The notes beneath the pieces were generated by a model. It had not been told where the DNA came from. It was given only the letters and a program-made list of their open reading frames with translations, and did no database searches. 64,000 nt of DNA from NCBI GenBank assembly GCA_963728045.1, contig CAVSIE010000002.1, positions 124,001-188,000 of the forward strand, written 5' to 3'. Below are positions 8,849 through 17,534 of this stretch, in pieces; the stretch's first letter is position 1, and every line of letters begins with the position of its first letter. This stretch comes from VRUE01 sp963728045 (lineage in GTDB: Bacteria > Actinomycetota > Thermoleophilia > Solirubrobacterales > 70-9). Position numbers and translations under genes: made by a program.

Positions 8849-10051
8849 TCAACCGCTCTTGAAGCGGGCGGCCTCCTCGGAGCCGCCCGTAGCGTCGCCC
8901 TCGCTGTAGGAGTGCGCCCCGGCGCCGGCGAGGGTGCCGCCGTCGACGATCAGGTACTCCTCGCGGATCGGGCGCCCATCGAGCCAACACTCGAGGATCT
9001 CGCGCGTCCCGGCCGCGTAGCGGGCCTGGGCGGAGAGGCTGGTGCCGGAGGTGTGCGGGGTCATGCCGTGGTGGGGCATCGAGCGCCAAGGGTGGTCCCT
9101 CGGCGCCGGCTGCGGGAACCAGACGTCGCCGGCGTACCCCGCCAGCTGGCCGCTCTCGCACGCCCGCGCGACCGCGTCGCGGTCGCAGATCTTGCCACGC
9201 GCCGTGTTGATCAGATATGAGCCCCGCTTCATCCTGGCCAGCATCTCCGCGTCGAACATGTTCTCGGTCTCGGGGTGCAGCGGCGCGTTGATCGTCACCA
9301 CATCGCACACCTCCACCATCGACCCGGCGTCAGGGTGAAAGGTGGCCCCCAGCTCCTGCTCGACCTCCTCCGGCAGGCGGTGCCGGTCGGTGTAGCGCAG
9401 GCCGACCTCGAACGGCTTCAGCCGCCGCAGGACAGCCGAGCCGATGCGGCCGGCGGCGACGGTGCCGACCTGCATCCCCTCCAGGTCGTAGGACCGCGAG
9501 ACGCAGTCGGCAATATTCCACCCCCCGTCGACCACCACCTCATACGAGGGGATGTAGTTGCGGACCAGCGCCAGGATCATCATCACCACGTGCTCGGCGA
9601 CGCTGATGCTGTTCGAGTAGGTCACCTCGGCGACCGTCAGGCCATGCTCGATCGCCGCCTGCAGGTCGACGTGATCGGAGCCGATCCCGGCGGTCAGCGC
9701 CAGTTTCAGCTTCGGCGCCTTGGCGATCCGCTCGGCGGTCAGGTAGGCAGGCCAGAACGGCTGTGAGATGACGACCTCGGCCTCGGGCAGCTCGCGCTCG
9801 AAGACCGAGTCCGGGCCGTCCTTGTCGGAGGTGACGACCAGCCGGCGCCCGCGCCCCTCGAGGAACTCGCGCAGCCCCAGCTCGCCCGAGACGCTACCGA
9901 CCAGCTCGCCGGGCGTGAAGCCGAGCGCCTCCGGCGTCGGCGTGCTCTGCCCATCGGGGTAGCCGTCGATCCTCGGCACCGCATCGCGCGCGTAGGACGG
10001 CGGGTAGCCGTCGACCGGATCGTCATAGAGCACGCAGAGAACCGTGGCCAT
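8849..10051 (-). CDS. fdh: NAD-dependent formate dehydrogenase
   Basis: A 400-residue member of the D-2-hydroxyacid dehydrogenase fold, specifically of the bacterial NAD-formate dehydrogenase type. Diagnostic stretches include LTAGIGSDHVDL, YSNSISVAEHVVM, INAPLHPETENMF, NTARGKICDRDAVA and GYAGDVWFPQPAP with a late HHGMTPHTSGTSL. It oxidises formate to CO2 and yields NADH. ATG at 10051 is 2 nt after the SDR stop and the downstream gene starts 7 nt after its stop, so the genes form one transcript. With the alcohol/formaldehyde dehydrogenase it would complete oxidation of C1 compounds or detoxify formaldehyde. Confidence 0.93.
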   Translation of the reverse strand: MATVLCVLYDDPVDGYPPSYARDAVPRIDGYPDGQSTPTPEALGFTPGELVGSVSGELGLREFLEGRGRRLVVTSDKDGPDSVFERELPEAEVVISQPFWPAYLTAERIAKAPKLKLALTAGIGSDHVDLQAAIEHGLTVAEVTYSNSISVAEHVVMMILALVRNYIPSYEVVVDGGWNIADCVSRSYDLEGMQVGTVAAGRIGSAVLRRLKPFEVGLRYTDRHRLPEEVEQELGATFHPDAGSMVEVCDVVTINAPLHPETENMFDAEMLARMKRGSYLINTARGKICDRDAVARACESGQLAGYAGDVWFPQPAPRDHPWRSMPHHGMTPHTSGTSLSAQARYAAGTREILECWLDGRPIREEYLIVDGGTLAGAGAHSYSEGDATGGSEEAARFKSG

Positions 10052-10053
10052 GG

Positions 10054-11067
10054 CTAGACCACTTTCTCACTGATCAGGCTCTGGGCGCAATCGACGACCG
10101 TCTCCTCGACCGGGCGGGGCGACCAGCCGAGCAGCGTCCTGGCCTTCTCGCTCGACATCTCGACCTTCCTGCCGAGCTGACCGACGATCGAGCGGACGCT
10201 GGGGTCGAAGATCGCCATCCCGCGCACGAGCAGGTCGGGGACGGCCCGCTTCGGCACCTTCGCCGCGCCCGGCCCGAGACGGTCGCGCAGCACCGCGGCG
10301 ACCTCCGACATCCACCAGAACTCGTTCACGGCGATGAAGCGCTCGCCGCCGGCCTCGGCGGCGGTCATCGCCTTGATCTGCATGTCGGCGACGTCGCGGA
10401 CGTCGACGATGCTGTACCCGAGCCGCGGGGTTCCCGGCATCCCCTTCAGCAGCCGCTCGATCAGTTCGAGGGAGAAGGAGCGGTCGTCGCTCAATACCGG
10501 GCCGAGGATGGCGCCCGGATTGACGACTGCCAGCTTCTCGACTGCGCCCTGCTCCCGGACGAAGTCCCAGGCCACGCGCTCGGCGATCGTCTTCGACCGC
10601 GTGTAGGGCGTCAGCTTGGGGTTGTCCGCGTCGGTCCAGCTCTCCTCGGTCAGCGCCACGGACGAGCGGCTCGTGCTGCCACCGACGGCGGCGACCGAGG
10701 AGGTGACGACGACGCGCTCGACCCCAGCCTCGAGCGCCGCGCGAAGCACCCGCAGCGTCCCTTCCCGCGCCGGCACGATCAGCTCGTCGGGGTCTTTCGG
10801 CTGCACAGGTGGGAACGGCGAGGCGACGTGCATGACGTAGTCGCAGCCGTCGACGGCCTGCTCCCAGCCGTCGTCGCTGGACAGGTCTGCAGCCAGCACC
10901 GAGAGCCTGTCGCCGGCGTCGACCTCGGGCTCGATCCTGCTCCGAACCTCCGTCTCGCGCGAGAGATCCCGCACGGTCGCCCGCACCCGGTAGCCACGCC
11001 GCAGCAGCTCGACCACACACCAGCCGCCGAGGTACCCCGAGCCGCCGGTGACGAGAACCGTACTCAT
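10054..11067 (-). CDS. NAD(P)-dependent epimerase/dehydratase (extended SDR)
   Basis: A 337-residue extended short-chain dehydrogenase of the dihydroflavonol reductase/cinnamoyl-CoA reductase type. The Rossmann motif VTGGSGYLGG is at the N-terminus, with VTSSVAAVGG and the catalytic YTRSK. ATG 11067 places the motif at the usual distance. A TTG at 11088 also has a good GGGGAGG sequence in front and would add 7 residues. First gene of an operon with formate and alcohol dehydrogenases. Substrate unknown; aldehyde or ketone reduction is inferred. Confidence 0.85.
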   Translation of the reverse strand: MSTVLVTGGSGYLGGWCVVELLRRGYRVRATVRDLSRETEVRSRIEPEVDAGDRLSVLAADLSSDDGWEQAVDGCDYVMHVASPFPPVQPKDPDELIVPAREGTLRVLRAALEAGVERVVVTSSVAAVGGSTSRSSVALTEESWTDADNPKLTPYTRSKTIAERVAWDFVREQGAVEKLAVVNPGAILGPVLSDDRSFSLELIERLLKGMPGTPRLGYSIVDVRDVADMQIKAMTAAEAGGERFIAVNEFWWMSEVAAVLRDRLGPGAAKVPKRAVPDLLVRGMAIFDPSVRSIVGQLGRKVEMSSEKARTLLGWSPRPVEETVVDCAQSLISEKVV

Positions 11068-11159
11068 CTGTGTCTGCGATCCGTCCAACTCAACCTCCCC
11101 GAAAGTGCACGATCTGAGACCCTACGCCTCGTTCGTAGACGACGAGGTGAGGGGAGATC

Positions 11160-12797
11160 ATGCGCTTGTCCATTCGCATCCTGCTGACCGTCGTGGCCTG
11201 TCTGGCCGTACCCGCCGCGGCCCAGGCGGCCACACCGTTCACCGCCGGATCCGGCGCTGGCCCCACAGTGGCGGTGGGCCCCGACGGGACCGGCCACGTC
11301 GTATGGGTGACGACCGAAAGCGACGTCAAGGTCGGCTACTGCCGGATCAGCCCCGGAGCAAGCGCCTGCAATCGCACCGAGCTGATCAGCTTCCCCGGCG
11401 TCACTGACGCCAACTCGGCTGGCAAGGCCAGGGTCTTCGTGCCCGTCGCCAACAAAGTCGTGATCGTCGCCAGCTGCTGGAACTGCGGAGCCGGCGGCGT
11501 CACGGACAGGAACTATCGCTGGATCTCAACCGACAACGGGAGCAGCTTCCCGGCGCCGTCGGAAATCGGCAACGGCTTCCGGACCGAGGGCTTCGGCGCC
11601 TGGCTGGAGGACGCCGGCATCTTCGTCGCCGCCAGCGGCTCGCGGGCGAAGGCCGCAACGCCGGGAGGAGAAGGCGTGCAGTACGCGACCGGCGGGACCT
11701 TCGTCTTCGGGCCCGAGGTGGTTCGCCTGCCAGGAACCAACGAGCTGGTGGCGGCGACGAACGACCTCAACGTGGTCAAGTACGGCGTCTTCACCGGCGC
11801 ATTGCTGACCACGCCGCTGATCAACGACCCGACCAAATGGGAAGTCGACAAGACGCTCGTCGGCGCCGAGGGCGACAACCGCGATACCAGTCTCACGGCC
11901 GGGCCCAACGGTGTCACCCTTACCTACCAGGAGACGAAATCCAGCCCCGACAGGATCGGGCTGCGGCGCTACGACTCCGGGTCGAACGCGTTCGGCGGTC
12001 CGGTCTACCTCGACGGCGATGACCCGATCGACGACAAAGGCCTGCAAGAGCCGGACAGCTTCCAGGACCCGGCGGGGCGGATTCACGTCACCTGGGCCTC
12101 ACTCCACGACGGCGGTCGCCTCCGCTACCGCGTCAGCGACGCCGCTGGCAACAACTTCACCGCCGCCGCCAACCTTGCCGCATCCGAGGGCTTCCACGAG
12201 CCGGAGCTCGCCGCAGGTAGCGACGGCAAAGGCTTCGCGACCTGGACCCCCGGCTCGACCGGCGCGATTCGCGTCGTGCCACTCGACCCACAGCCGGAGC
12301 CGGCGAGCCCGGCCAAACCGGCCAAACCCGACAAAACGAAACCGAAAGTCACCGGGTTTGGCATCGGCGACGACACCCTTCGCCCGGGACAGGGAACGAG
12401 CTTCACCTTCAAAGCGAGTGAGGCCGGCCTTGCCGTGCTCACCTTCGAAAAGCAGTTCAGCGGCTTGAAAGGCAAACGCAAAGGCAAAAAAGCATGCTTG
12501 CCGCGCAGCAAAAAACGCCTGCGCGCGCTGCGCAAAAAAGCCGGCGCCCCAGCGGCCTATCGCAAACTGCTCAAAAAACTGCGCTGCCGCGCCTACAAAC
12601 GGATCGGGGAGATCCGCCAGAAAGTGAAAGCGGGCCGCAACACGATCGTCTTCGATGGCCGGATCGCGGGGCGCAAACTGACGCCCGGCCAGTACCGCGC
12701 AACGCTCGTGGTCAGCGACGAAGCCGGCAACGTCTCACGCACCGAGACGGTGAACTTCAAAGTGATCGCGCCGAAAGCGAAAAAACCGCGACGCTAG
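11160..12797 (+). CDS. Large secreted beta-propeller-like protein with Ig-like C-terminal domain
   Basis: A 545-residue exported protein. Signal peptide MRLSIRILLTVVACLAVPAA with cleavage near AQAA. Residues 30-380 have repeated short motifs of sialidase/BNR-like propellers (GPTVAVGPDGTGHVVWV, RWISTDNGSSF, ITVTWAS-like stretches). A lysine/proline-rich linker leads to a C-terminal Ig-like domain (TLRPGQGTSFTFKASEAG to TLVVSDEAGNVSRTE) with a highly basic insertion (KGKRKGKKA, SKKRLRALRKK). Such C-terminal domains are frequent in Solirubrobacterales secreted proteins. Good Shine-Dalgarno (GTGAGGGGAG). Function unknown. Confidence 0.7.
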   Translation: MRLSIRILLTVVACLAVPAAAQAATPFTAGSGAGPTVAVGPDGTGHVVWVTTESDVKVGYCRISPGASACNRTELISFPGVTDANSAGKARVFVPVANKVVIVASCWNCGAGGVTDRNYRWISTDNGSSFPAPSEIGNGFRTEGFGAWLEDAGIFVAASGSRAKAATPGGEGVQYATGGTFVFGPEVVRLPGTNELVAATNDLNVVKYGVFTGALLTTPLINDPTKWEVDKTLVGAEGDNRDTSLTAGPNGVTLTYQETKSSPDRIGLRRYDSGSNAFGGPVYLDGDDPIDDKGLQEPDSFQDPAGRIHVTWASLHDGGRLRYRVSDAAGNNFTAAANLAASEGFHEPELAAGSDGKGFATWTPGSTGAIRVVPLDPQPEPASPAKPAKPDKTKPKVTGFGIGDDTLRPGQGTSFTFKASEAGLAVLTFEKQFSGLKGKRKGKKACLPRSKKRLRALRKKAGAPAAYRKLLKKLRCRAYKRIGEIRQKVKAGRNTIVFDGRIAGRKLTPGQYRATLVVSDEAGNVSRTETVNFKVIAPKAKKPRR

Positions 12798-14317
12798 GCA
12801 ACCGAGTCCAGCTGCGGCGCTCGCGTGAACCGGTAATCGTCGAGGTCGAAGTGGGCGCTGTGCCAGGCAACCTCGAGCGTGGTCGCCGAGCGGAACGGCG
12901 CGTCGCCGTGTGAGTCGAAGTAGTAGCTGTTCGACGTCGAACAGCTATTGCGGAAGAAGACCTGGCGGTCGCGGCGGGCGAGCATCGTCTCGAAGTAGCG
13001 CCGGTTCGCCTCACGGGTGACCTCAACCGCGGTCGAGTCGGTGCTGCGGGCGCGCTGCAGGCAGCGCACGATGTGCCGCGCCTGGTTCTCGATCAGGGTG
13101 AAGTAGCTGGCGCCGTTGTAGCCGTAGGGCCCGAGGATCAGGAACAGGTTGGGGAAGCCGGGCACGCTCACTCCCTCATAGGCCTGAAACCGGTTCTCCT
13201 CCCACCACTCGGCGAGGTCGACTCCGTCGCTTCCCTTAACGGAGAATGCCGGCAGGTTGCCCTTGTCGAACACCTGGAAGCCGGTGGCGAGGATCAGCAC
13301 GTCGATCTCGTGCTCCGTGCCGTCAGCAGTACGGACGCCGGTGGCGACGATCTCCTCGACCGGTGTCGTCTCCAGCAGGACGTTGGGACGGTTGAACGCC
13401 CGCAGGTACTCGTTCGAGAAGCTCGGGCGCTTGCAGCCGAGCCCGTAGCGCGGGGTCAGCTTCTCCCGCACCACCGGATCGCGGACCTGGCGGCGCAGGT
13501 GCCTGTGCCCGATGCGTTCCGCCACCGTGGCAACCGGCGCCACGCCGTGGAAGTGCGCCGGCAGCGGGAAATTGAGCTCGACGTAGGTCTGGCTCAGGGC
13601 CCGCGCCGCGGCCTGAGCGCCCGGGACACGACGGAGCAGCCCGCGCACGCGAGGTCCGATCCGCCCGTCGGGCTTGGGCAGGCACCAGATCGGCGTGCGC
13701 TGCAGCACGGTCAGCTTCTCGACTTCGGGTGCGATCGAGGGGATCACCTGTACGGCGGAGGCGCCGGTGCCGATGATCGCCACCCTGCGCCCGCGCAGGT
13801 CCTGCTCGTGATCCCAGCGCGCGGTGTGCATGACCGAGCCGGCAAAGGTCCCCAGGCCGGGGACCTCAGGTGGCTTCGGCTGCGTGAAGACACCGGTTGC
13901 GCCAACCAGGAACCGCGCCGTGACAACAGGTCCGCCGGCAGTCTCCAGGCGCCAGAGGTGGTGCTCGTCGTCGAAGCTCACCCCCGAGACTTTCGTGTTG
14001 AGACGAATCCGGGAGCGCAGTCCATAGGCATCGACGCAGTGCTCGGCGTAGGCCTTCAGCTCCTCGCCGGGCGCGTAGACCCGCGACCAGTCGCTGCGCT
14101 GCTCGAAGGAGAACTGGTAGCTGAACGAGGGGATGTCGACACCGATGCCGGGGTACGTGTTCCAGTGCCACGCCCCACCCACACCGTCCCCCGCCTCGAG
14201 CACGACCCAGTCCCTGATCCCGGCCTGGTCGAGCTTGATCGCCGTGCCGATGCCGGAGAACCCGGCCCCGATCACCGCGACCTCGTGGTCAGGCTGAGTG
14301 TCGCTCGGCGTGCTCAC
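12794..14317 (-). CDS. Flavin-containing monooxygenase, Baeyer-Villiger type
   Basis: A 507-residue class B flavoprotein monooxygenase. FAD motif GAGFSGIG near the N-terminus, NADPH motif GTGASAVQ near residue 188, and the Baeyer-Villiger fingerprint FAGSVMHTARWD between them. Also ILATGF in the C-terminal half. It should insert oxygen next to a ketone carbonyl using NADPH and O2, substrate unknown. Its start overlaps the stop of the carbonic anhydrase gene by 4 nt, making it the third gene of a VOC-carbonic anhydrase-monooxygenase operon. Its end overlaps the convergent secreted protein gene by 4 nt. Confidence 0.9.
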   Translation of the reverse strand: MSTPSDTQPDHEVAVIGAGFSGIGTAIKLDQAGIRDWVVLEAGDGVGGAWHWNTYPGIGVDIPSFSYQFSFEQRSDWSRVYAPGEELKAYAEHCVDAYGLRSRIRLNTKVSGVSFDDEHHLWRLETAGGPVVTARFLVGATGVFTQPKPPEVPGLGTFAGSVMHTARWDHEQDLRGRRVAIIGTGASAVQVIPSIAPEVEKLTVLQRTPIWCLPKPDGRIGPRVRGLLRRVPGAQAAARALSQTYVELNFPLPAHFHGVAPVATVAERIGHRHLRRQVRDPVVREKLTPRYGLGCKRPSFSNEYLRAFNRPNVLLETTPVEEIVATGVRTADGTEHEIDVLILATGFQVFDKGNLPAFSVKGSDGVDLAEWWEENRFQAYEGVSVPGFPNLFLILGPYGYNGASYFTLIENQARHIVRCLQRARSTDSTAVEVTREANRRYFETMLARRDRQVFFRNSCSTSNSYYFDSHGDAPFRSATTLEVAWHSAHFDLDDYRFTRAPQLDSVA

Positions 14318-14811
14318 GGCGTATGCACCTCACGCAACCTCCCTGTCTCGACCTCGTATACGAGCCCCCTGACGGTATCGGTGTGAGGGACGAACGGACT
14401 CAACCTGATGCGTTCGATGCCATCGCGCACTGACTGCTCCAGGTCCGGGAACGTGTGGGCGCTCCATCGCGGCCGCTCGCCGGTCTTCTCCTCCAGGCCC
14501 GCCGCGAACTCCTCGTCGGTGAAGGTGAGCAGGCCGCAGCCGGTGTGCTGGATCAGGGCGATCTCCTCCGTGCCCAGCTTCCACTGCGAGATCGAGAGCG
14601 AGCGGATCGTGTCCTCGGTGACGACGCCGCCGGCGTTGCGGATCACGTGCGCGTCGCCGGCTCGCAATCCGAGCAGGCGGTAGGGGTCGATGCGGGCGTC
14701 CATGCAAGTGACCACGGCCACCTTCCTGGCCGGCGCCGACGGCAGTCCACCTTCGACGAAATCGTCGGCATAAGCCTCCGCGTTGCCGAGCAGCTCGTCG
14801 ATCTGGCTCAT
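14314..14811 (-). CDS. Beta-class carbonic anhydrase
   Basis: A 165-residue beta-carbonic anhydrase. Zinc site residues are visible: Cys36 with Asp38-Arg40 in CMDAR, and His89/Cys92 in HTGCG; VIRNAGG lies between. The length fits the short actinobacterial type. It interconverts CO2 and bicarbonate. Overlaps both neighbours by 4 nt in a VOC-CA-monooxygenase operon. The reason for coupling with a monooxygenase is unknown. Confidence 0.93.
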   Translation of the reverse strand: MSQIDELLGNAEAYADDFVEGGLPSAPARKVAVVTCMDARIDPYRLLGLRAGDAHVIRNAGGVVTEDTIRSLSISQWKLGTEEIALIQHTGCGLLTFTDEEFAAGLEEKTGERPRWSAHTFPDLEQSVRDGIERIRLSPFVPHTDTVRGLVYEVETGRLREVHTP

Positions 14812-15446
14812 CGGTCCTTGGGCGTGATCAGCGCAACCGGAACCGCAAGACCGGCGGAGCGGCGCAGGGTGGCGATGCGGCGACCCGGCTGGACTGCGTC
14901 GCGGATCTCGCTGACGCGATCCCCCAGGCCGGCGACGGTGGAGTCCAGGTCCGGCGCGATGAAAGCGAGGCCCCAGAAGAAAGCGGGACGGTCGGCGCCG
15001 CCGCCGCGCTCGATCGCCTCCTGCGGCTCCTGAACGACCTCGAGGATTACCGCGCCGAGGCGGAAGAACGCCTGACGCGGAGCACCCGCGGGAGTCGGCT
15101 CCTCGCGGATGCGACGCAGGTCGAGACCGGCGGCTTGGAGTGTCCCGACGGTGCGATCGAGGTCCGGCGTGATCGCGACGACGTGGTCGAGCGCGGTAAT
15201 GCCGTTGGGGTGCGCCGGCGACTCGCCAGGCGGGGGCCGGTCCGACCCAGTGGTCGGCAGCCCGTCCAGCTCAGCTGCCTCGACCTCGCGCAGCGACCAA
15301 CCGGTTAGCCCGCGGCCCTCCCCACGCCCGGCCATGCGGATTCGCGTATCCCCGACGACACAGGTCTCACCGTCGAGCTCGAACCCGAGCGCCGCCCAGG
15401 CATCCGGCGCGTCGGCGATCGTCAGCTCGTCAAGCGTCGGAGTCAC
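14808..15446 (-). CDS. VOC (glyoxalase-like) family protein
   Basis: A 212-residue protein with two vicinal oxygen chelate-like halves. The first, about 1-60, is degenerate (WAALGFELDGETCVVGDTRIRMAG). The second starts at ITALDHVVAITPDLDRTVGTLQAAGLDLRRIRE and includes FFRLGAVILEVVQ and FWGLAFIAPDLD. Metal ligands are plausibly His (LDHVV) and Glu (ILEVV). Leaderless GTG start with TACCTT 6 nt upstream, divergent from the MBL-fold lactonase gene. First gene of the operon with carbonic anhydrase and monooxygenase. Activity unknown. Confidence 0.78.
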   Translation of the reverse strand: MTPTLDELTIADAPDAWAALGFELDGETCVVGDTRIRMAGRGEGRGLTGWSLREVEAAELDGLPTTGSDRPPPGESPAHPNGITALDHVVAITPDLDRTVGTLQAAGLDLRRIREEPTPAGAPRQAFFRLGAVILEVVQEPQEAIERGGGADRPAFFWGLAFIAPDLDSTVAGLGDRVSEIRDAVQPGRRIATLRRSAGLAVPVALITPKDR

Positions 15447-15452
15447 GCGGGA

Positions 15453-15466
15453 AAGGTAGCTAGCTT
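15453..15466. promoter_or_regulatory. Back-to-back leaderless promoters in a palindrome
   Basis: The 26-nt gap between the divergent VOC and MBL genes contains TACCTT (minus, 15453-15458, 6 nt from GTG 15446) and TAGCTT (plus, 15461-15466, 6 nt from ATG 15473). The region GGAAAGGTAGCTAGCTTTCC is nearly palindromic, so both -10 boxes are symmetrically arranged about AGCT. Confidence 0.6.
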
Positions 15467-15472
15467 TCCGCC

Positions 15473-16225
15473 ATGGCTTATGCCGGCTCCTGCCGAATCG
15501 AGATGCTGAACGTCGGCTGGATGACCGCGGCGGCGGGTCTCTGGCGCCAGGGGGAAGAGGAGCCCGAGCGGCCGGTCCGCGTTCCGGTGCCCGCCTATCT
15601 GGTCGAGACCGAGACCGAGCGCATCCTGATCGACACCGGACTGCACCCCGCCGCCGTGGCCGATGCGGCGGCTCACTATCAGCCCGGCGCGCTCGCCTAC
15701 TTCGAGCTGGAGCAAGAGGAATCGATCGCCGATCAGGTCGACCTCGACACCGTGAGCCGGGTGGTGCTCACCCACCTGCATTTCGACCACGCCGGCGCCT
15801 TGTCACTGGTCCCCCCGTCGGTGCCGGTCGTCATCCAGCGCGCCGAGTGGGAGGCCGGGCAAGACCGTGCGGCGATCGAGCGCAACTTCTTCCTGCCCCG
15901 TGACTACGCCGCTGTCCCGGCCAACCTCACTCTCCTCGACGGCGATCACGACCTCCTCGGCGACGGCTCGATCGAGCTTCTCAGCACGCCTGGGCACACC
16001 CCCGGCCATCAGTCGGCGCGGATCGGAGACCTCGTCCTCGGCGCCGACGTCGCGCACTTCGCCGGCGTCCTCGACGACCACCGGTTCCCCGCCTTCGGCG
16101 ACGACCGCGACGAGCAGGGCCGATCTGCCGAACGGCTCCGCAAGCTGCGCGACGAGGGCCTGACGATCCAGCCCGGCCACGACCCCGACGTACTGCGACC
16201 CGGTCCTTTGACGCCTACCGGGTGA
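15473..16225 (+). CDS. MBL-fold hydrolase, N-acyl homoserine lactonase-like
   Basis: A 250-residue metallo-beta-lactamase-fold protein with HLHFDH metal motif, then STPGHTPGHQ and GADVAHF ligands, arranged as in AiiA-type quorum-quenching lactonases. The N-terminus (EMLNVGWMT, VPVPAYLVETETERILIDTG) also fits this family. It may open lactones; after a Baeyer-Villiger enzyme a lactonase would be chemically logical, and the gene is divergent from that operon. That pairing is inference. Tail overlaps the P450 gene by 11 nt. Confidence 0.85.
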   Translation: MAYAGSCRIEMLNVGWMTAAAGLWRQGEEEPERPVRVPVPAYLVETETERILIDTGLHPAAVADAAAHYQPGALAYFELEQEESIADQVDLDTVSRVVLTHLHFDHAGALSLVPPSVPVVIQRAEWEAGQDRAAIERNFFLPRDYAAVPANLTLLDGDHDLLGDGSIELLSTPGHTPGHQSARIGDLVLGADVAHFAGVLDDHRFPAFGDDRDEQGRSAERLRKLRDEGLTIQPGHDPDVLRPGPLTPTG

Positions 16226-17531
16226 CGCTCTCCACGATCGCCTCTCCCCCACGGCTCGGCAGGACCGTGACGCCACGGAAGCGTGACTTCTCGTCCTTCG
16301 CCCAGGGAGCGCGGAGCTGGGTCCGCGCGAGGATCCTCGCGATCGCGATTTTCATCTCGAGCATCGCGAAGGACGCTCCGATGCAGCGGCGCACGCCCCC
16401 GCCGAACGGGATCCAGGTGTAGGGCTCCGGCGCTCCCTCGAGGAAGCGCTCGGGACGGAAGGCGAGGGGGTCGGGTGGGTACAGGTCCGGGTCCCACTGC
16501 AAGAGCGCGATCGATGCCGCCAGCTGTGCTCCCGGTTTGAACAGGTAGCCCCCAAGCTCCGTCGACTCGGTCGGTGAGCGGAACACCTCGGTGACGACGG
16601 GCCGTACGCGAAGCGTCTCCTTGATCACCGCATCCAGGTACTCGCTGGACTCGCCCGCCTTCACCTCGACGGTCAGGCGCTCCAGCGCCGCCGGCGTGCG
16701 CAGCAGTCGCTCGAACGCCCACCCGATCGAGGTCGCGGTCGTCTCGTGCCCCGCAAGCAGGATCGTGATCAGCTCGTCGCGCAGCTCCCGATCGGTCAGC
16801 GGATTGCCCTCGTCGTCGCGGGCCGACAGCAGCAGGGTGAGGATGTCGTCGTGCGCGTCTCGATCCGGATCGTCTCGGCGCCGGCCGATCTCCTCGTAGA
16901 GGATCTCGTCGACGCGGTCGCGATTCCGCAGGAAGCGGCCCCAGGGGCTGAGCGGGCCGAGGTCCTTCTGCGCCACGAGCAGCGCCGGGTTGATCGATGA
17001 GAGCTTCGGCAGGCGCCGCTTCAGCTCGGCGATGCGGTTCGGATCGGACACGCCGAAGACGGTCCGGATCATCACCTCCAGCGTGATCGCCTGAGCGACC
17101 GTGCGTGTACGGATCGTCTCGCCCGGGTTCCACTTGTCGATCTCACGGTCGGTGATCTGCCCGATCAGCTCGGCGTAGCGCGCGATCGCCTGGCCGTGGA
17201 ACGGGGGCAGCATCAGCTTCCGCATGCGCATGTGACGGTCGCCGTCGAGCAGCAGCAGCGAGGCCGACCCGACCACGGGCTCCATCGTCTGGCGCGGCTC
17301 GGCGACCTCGTACTCGGCCGGCTTCCACTTGAACATCTCCTCGACCAGATCGCGGTCGGCGATGTGGAAGAGCTCGCCCGCGATCGAGTCGTTGGTGCGG
17401 AAGACGCGGCCGTAGCGCTTGCGCATCGCCAGTCTCGCCCCAACCGGGAAGGCGACGCCGAGCCACGACTGCAGCGGGCCCGGGAGCGGCAGCCCCGGGA
17501 TCTCCGAGGCCGGACGAGTGGACGCTGTCAC
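16215..17531 (-). CDS. Cytochrome P450
   Basis: A 438-residue class I P450. I-helix oxygen-binding motif AGHETTATS, K-helix ETLR, and heme loop FGGGVRRCIG with Cys at about 383. The proline-rich start (GLPLPGPLQSWLG) and length suit bacterial soluble or weakly membrane-associated P450s. No ferredoxin or reductase is adjacent. The start lies 3 nt after the acylphosphatase-phosphoesterase gene, so the two are probably one transcript. Substrate unknown. Confidence 0.93.
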   Translation of the reverse strand: MTASTRPASEIPGLPLPGPLQSWLGVAFPVGARLAMRKRYGRVFRTNDSIAGELFHIADRDLVEEMFKWKPAEYEVAEPRQTMEPVVGSASLLLLDGDRHMRMRKLMLPPFHGQAIARYAELIGQITDREIDKWNPGETIRTRTVAQAITLEVMIRTVFGVSDPNRIAELKRRLPKLSSINPALLVAQKDLGPLSPWGRFLRNRDRVDEILYEEIGRRRDDPDRDAHDDILTLLLSARDDEGNPLTDRELRDELITILLAGHETTATSIGWAFERLLRTPAALERLTVEVKAGESSEYLDAVIKETLRVRPVVTEVFRSPTESTELGGYLFKPGAQLAASIALLQWDPDLYPPDPLAFRPERFLEGAPEPYTWIPFGGGVRRCIGASFAMLEMKIAIARILARTQLRAPWAKDEKSRFRGVTVLPSRGGEAIVESVTR

Positions 17532-17534
17532 CCG

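Noticed and set aside
13073..14386. Long plus-strand frame opposite the monooxygenase
   Set aside because: A high-GC shadow; the monooxygenase has full motifs on the minus strand.
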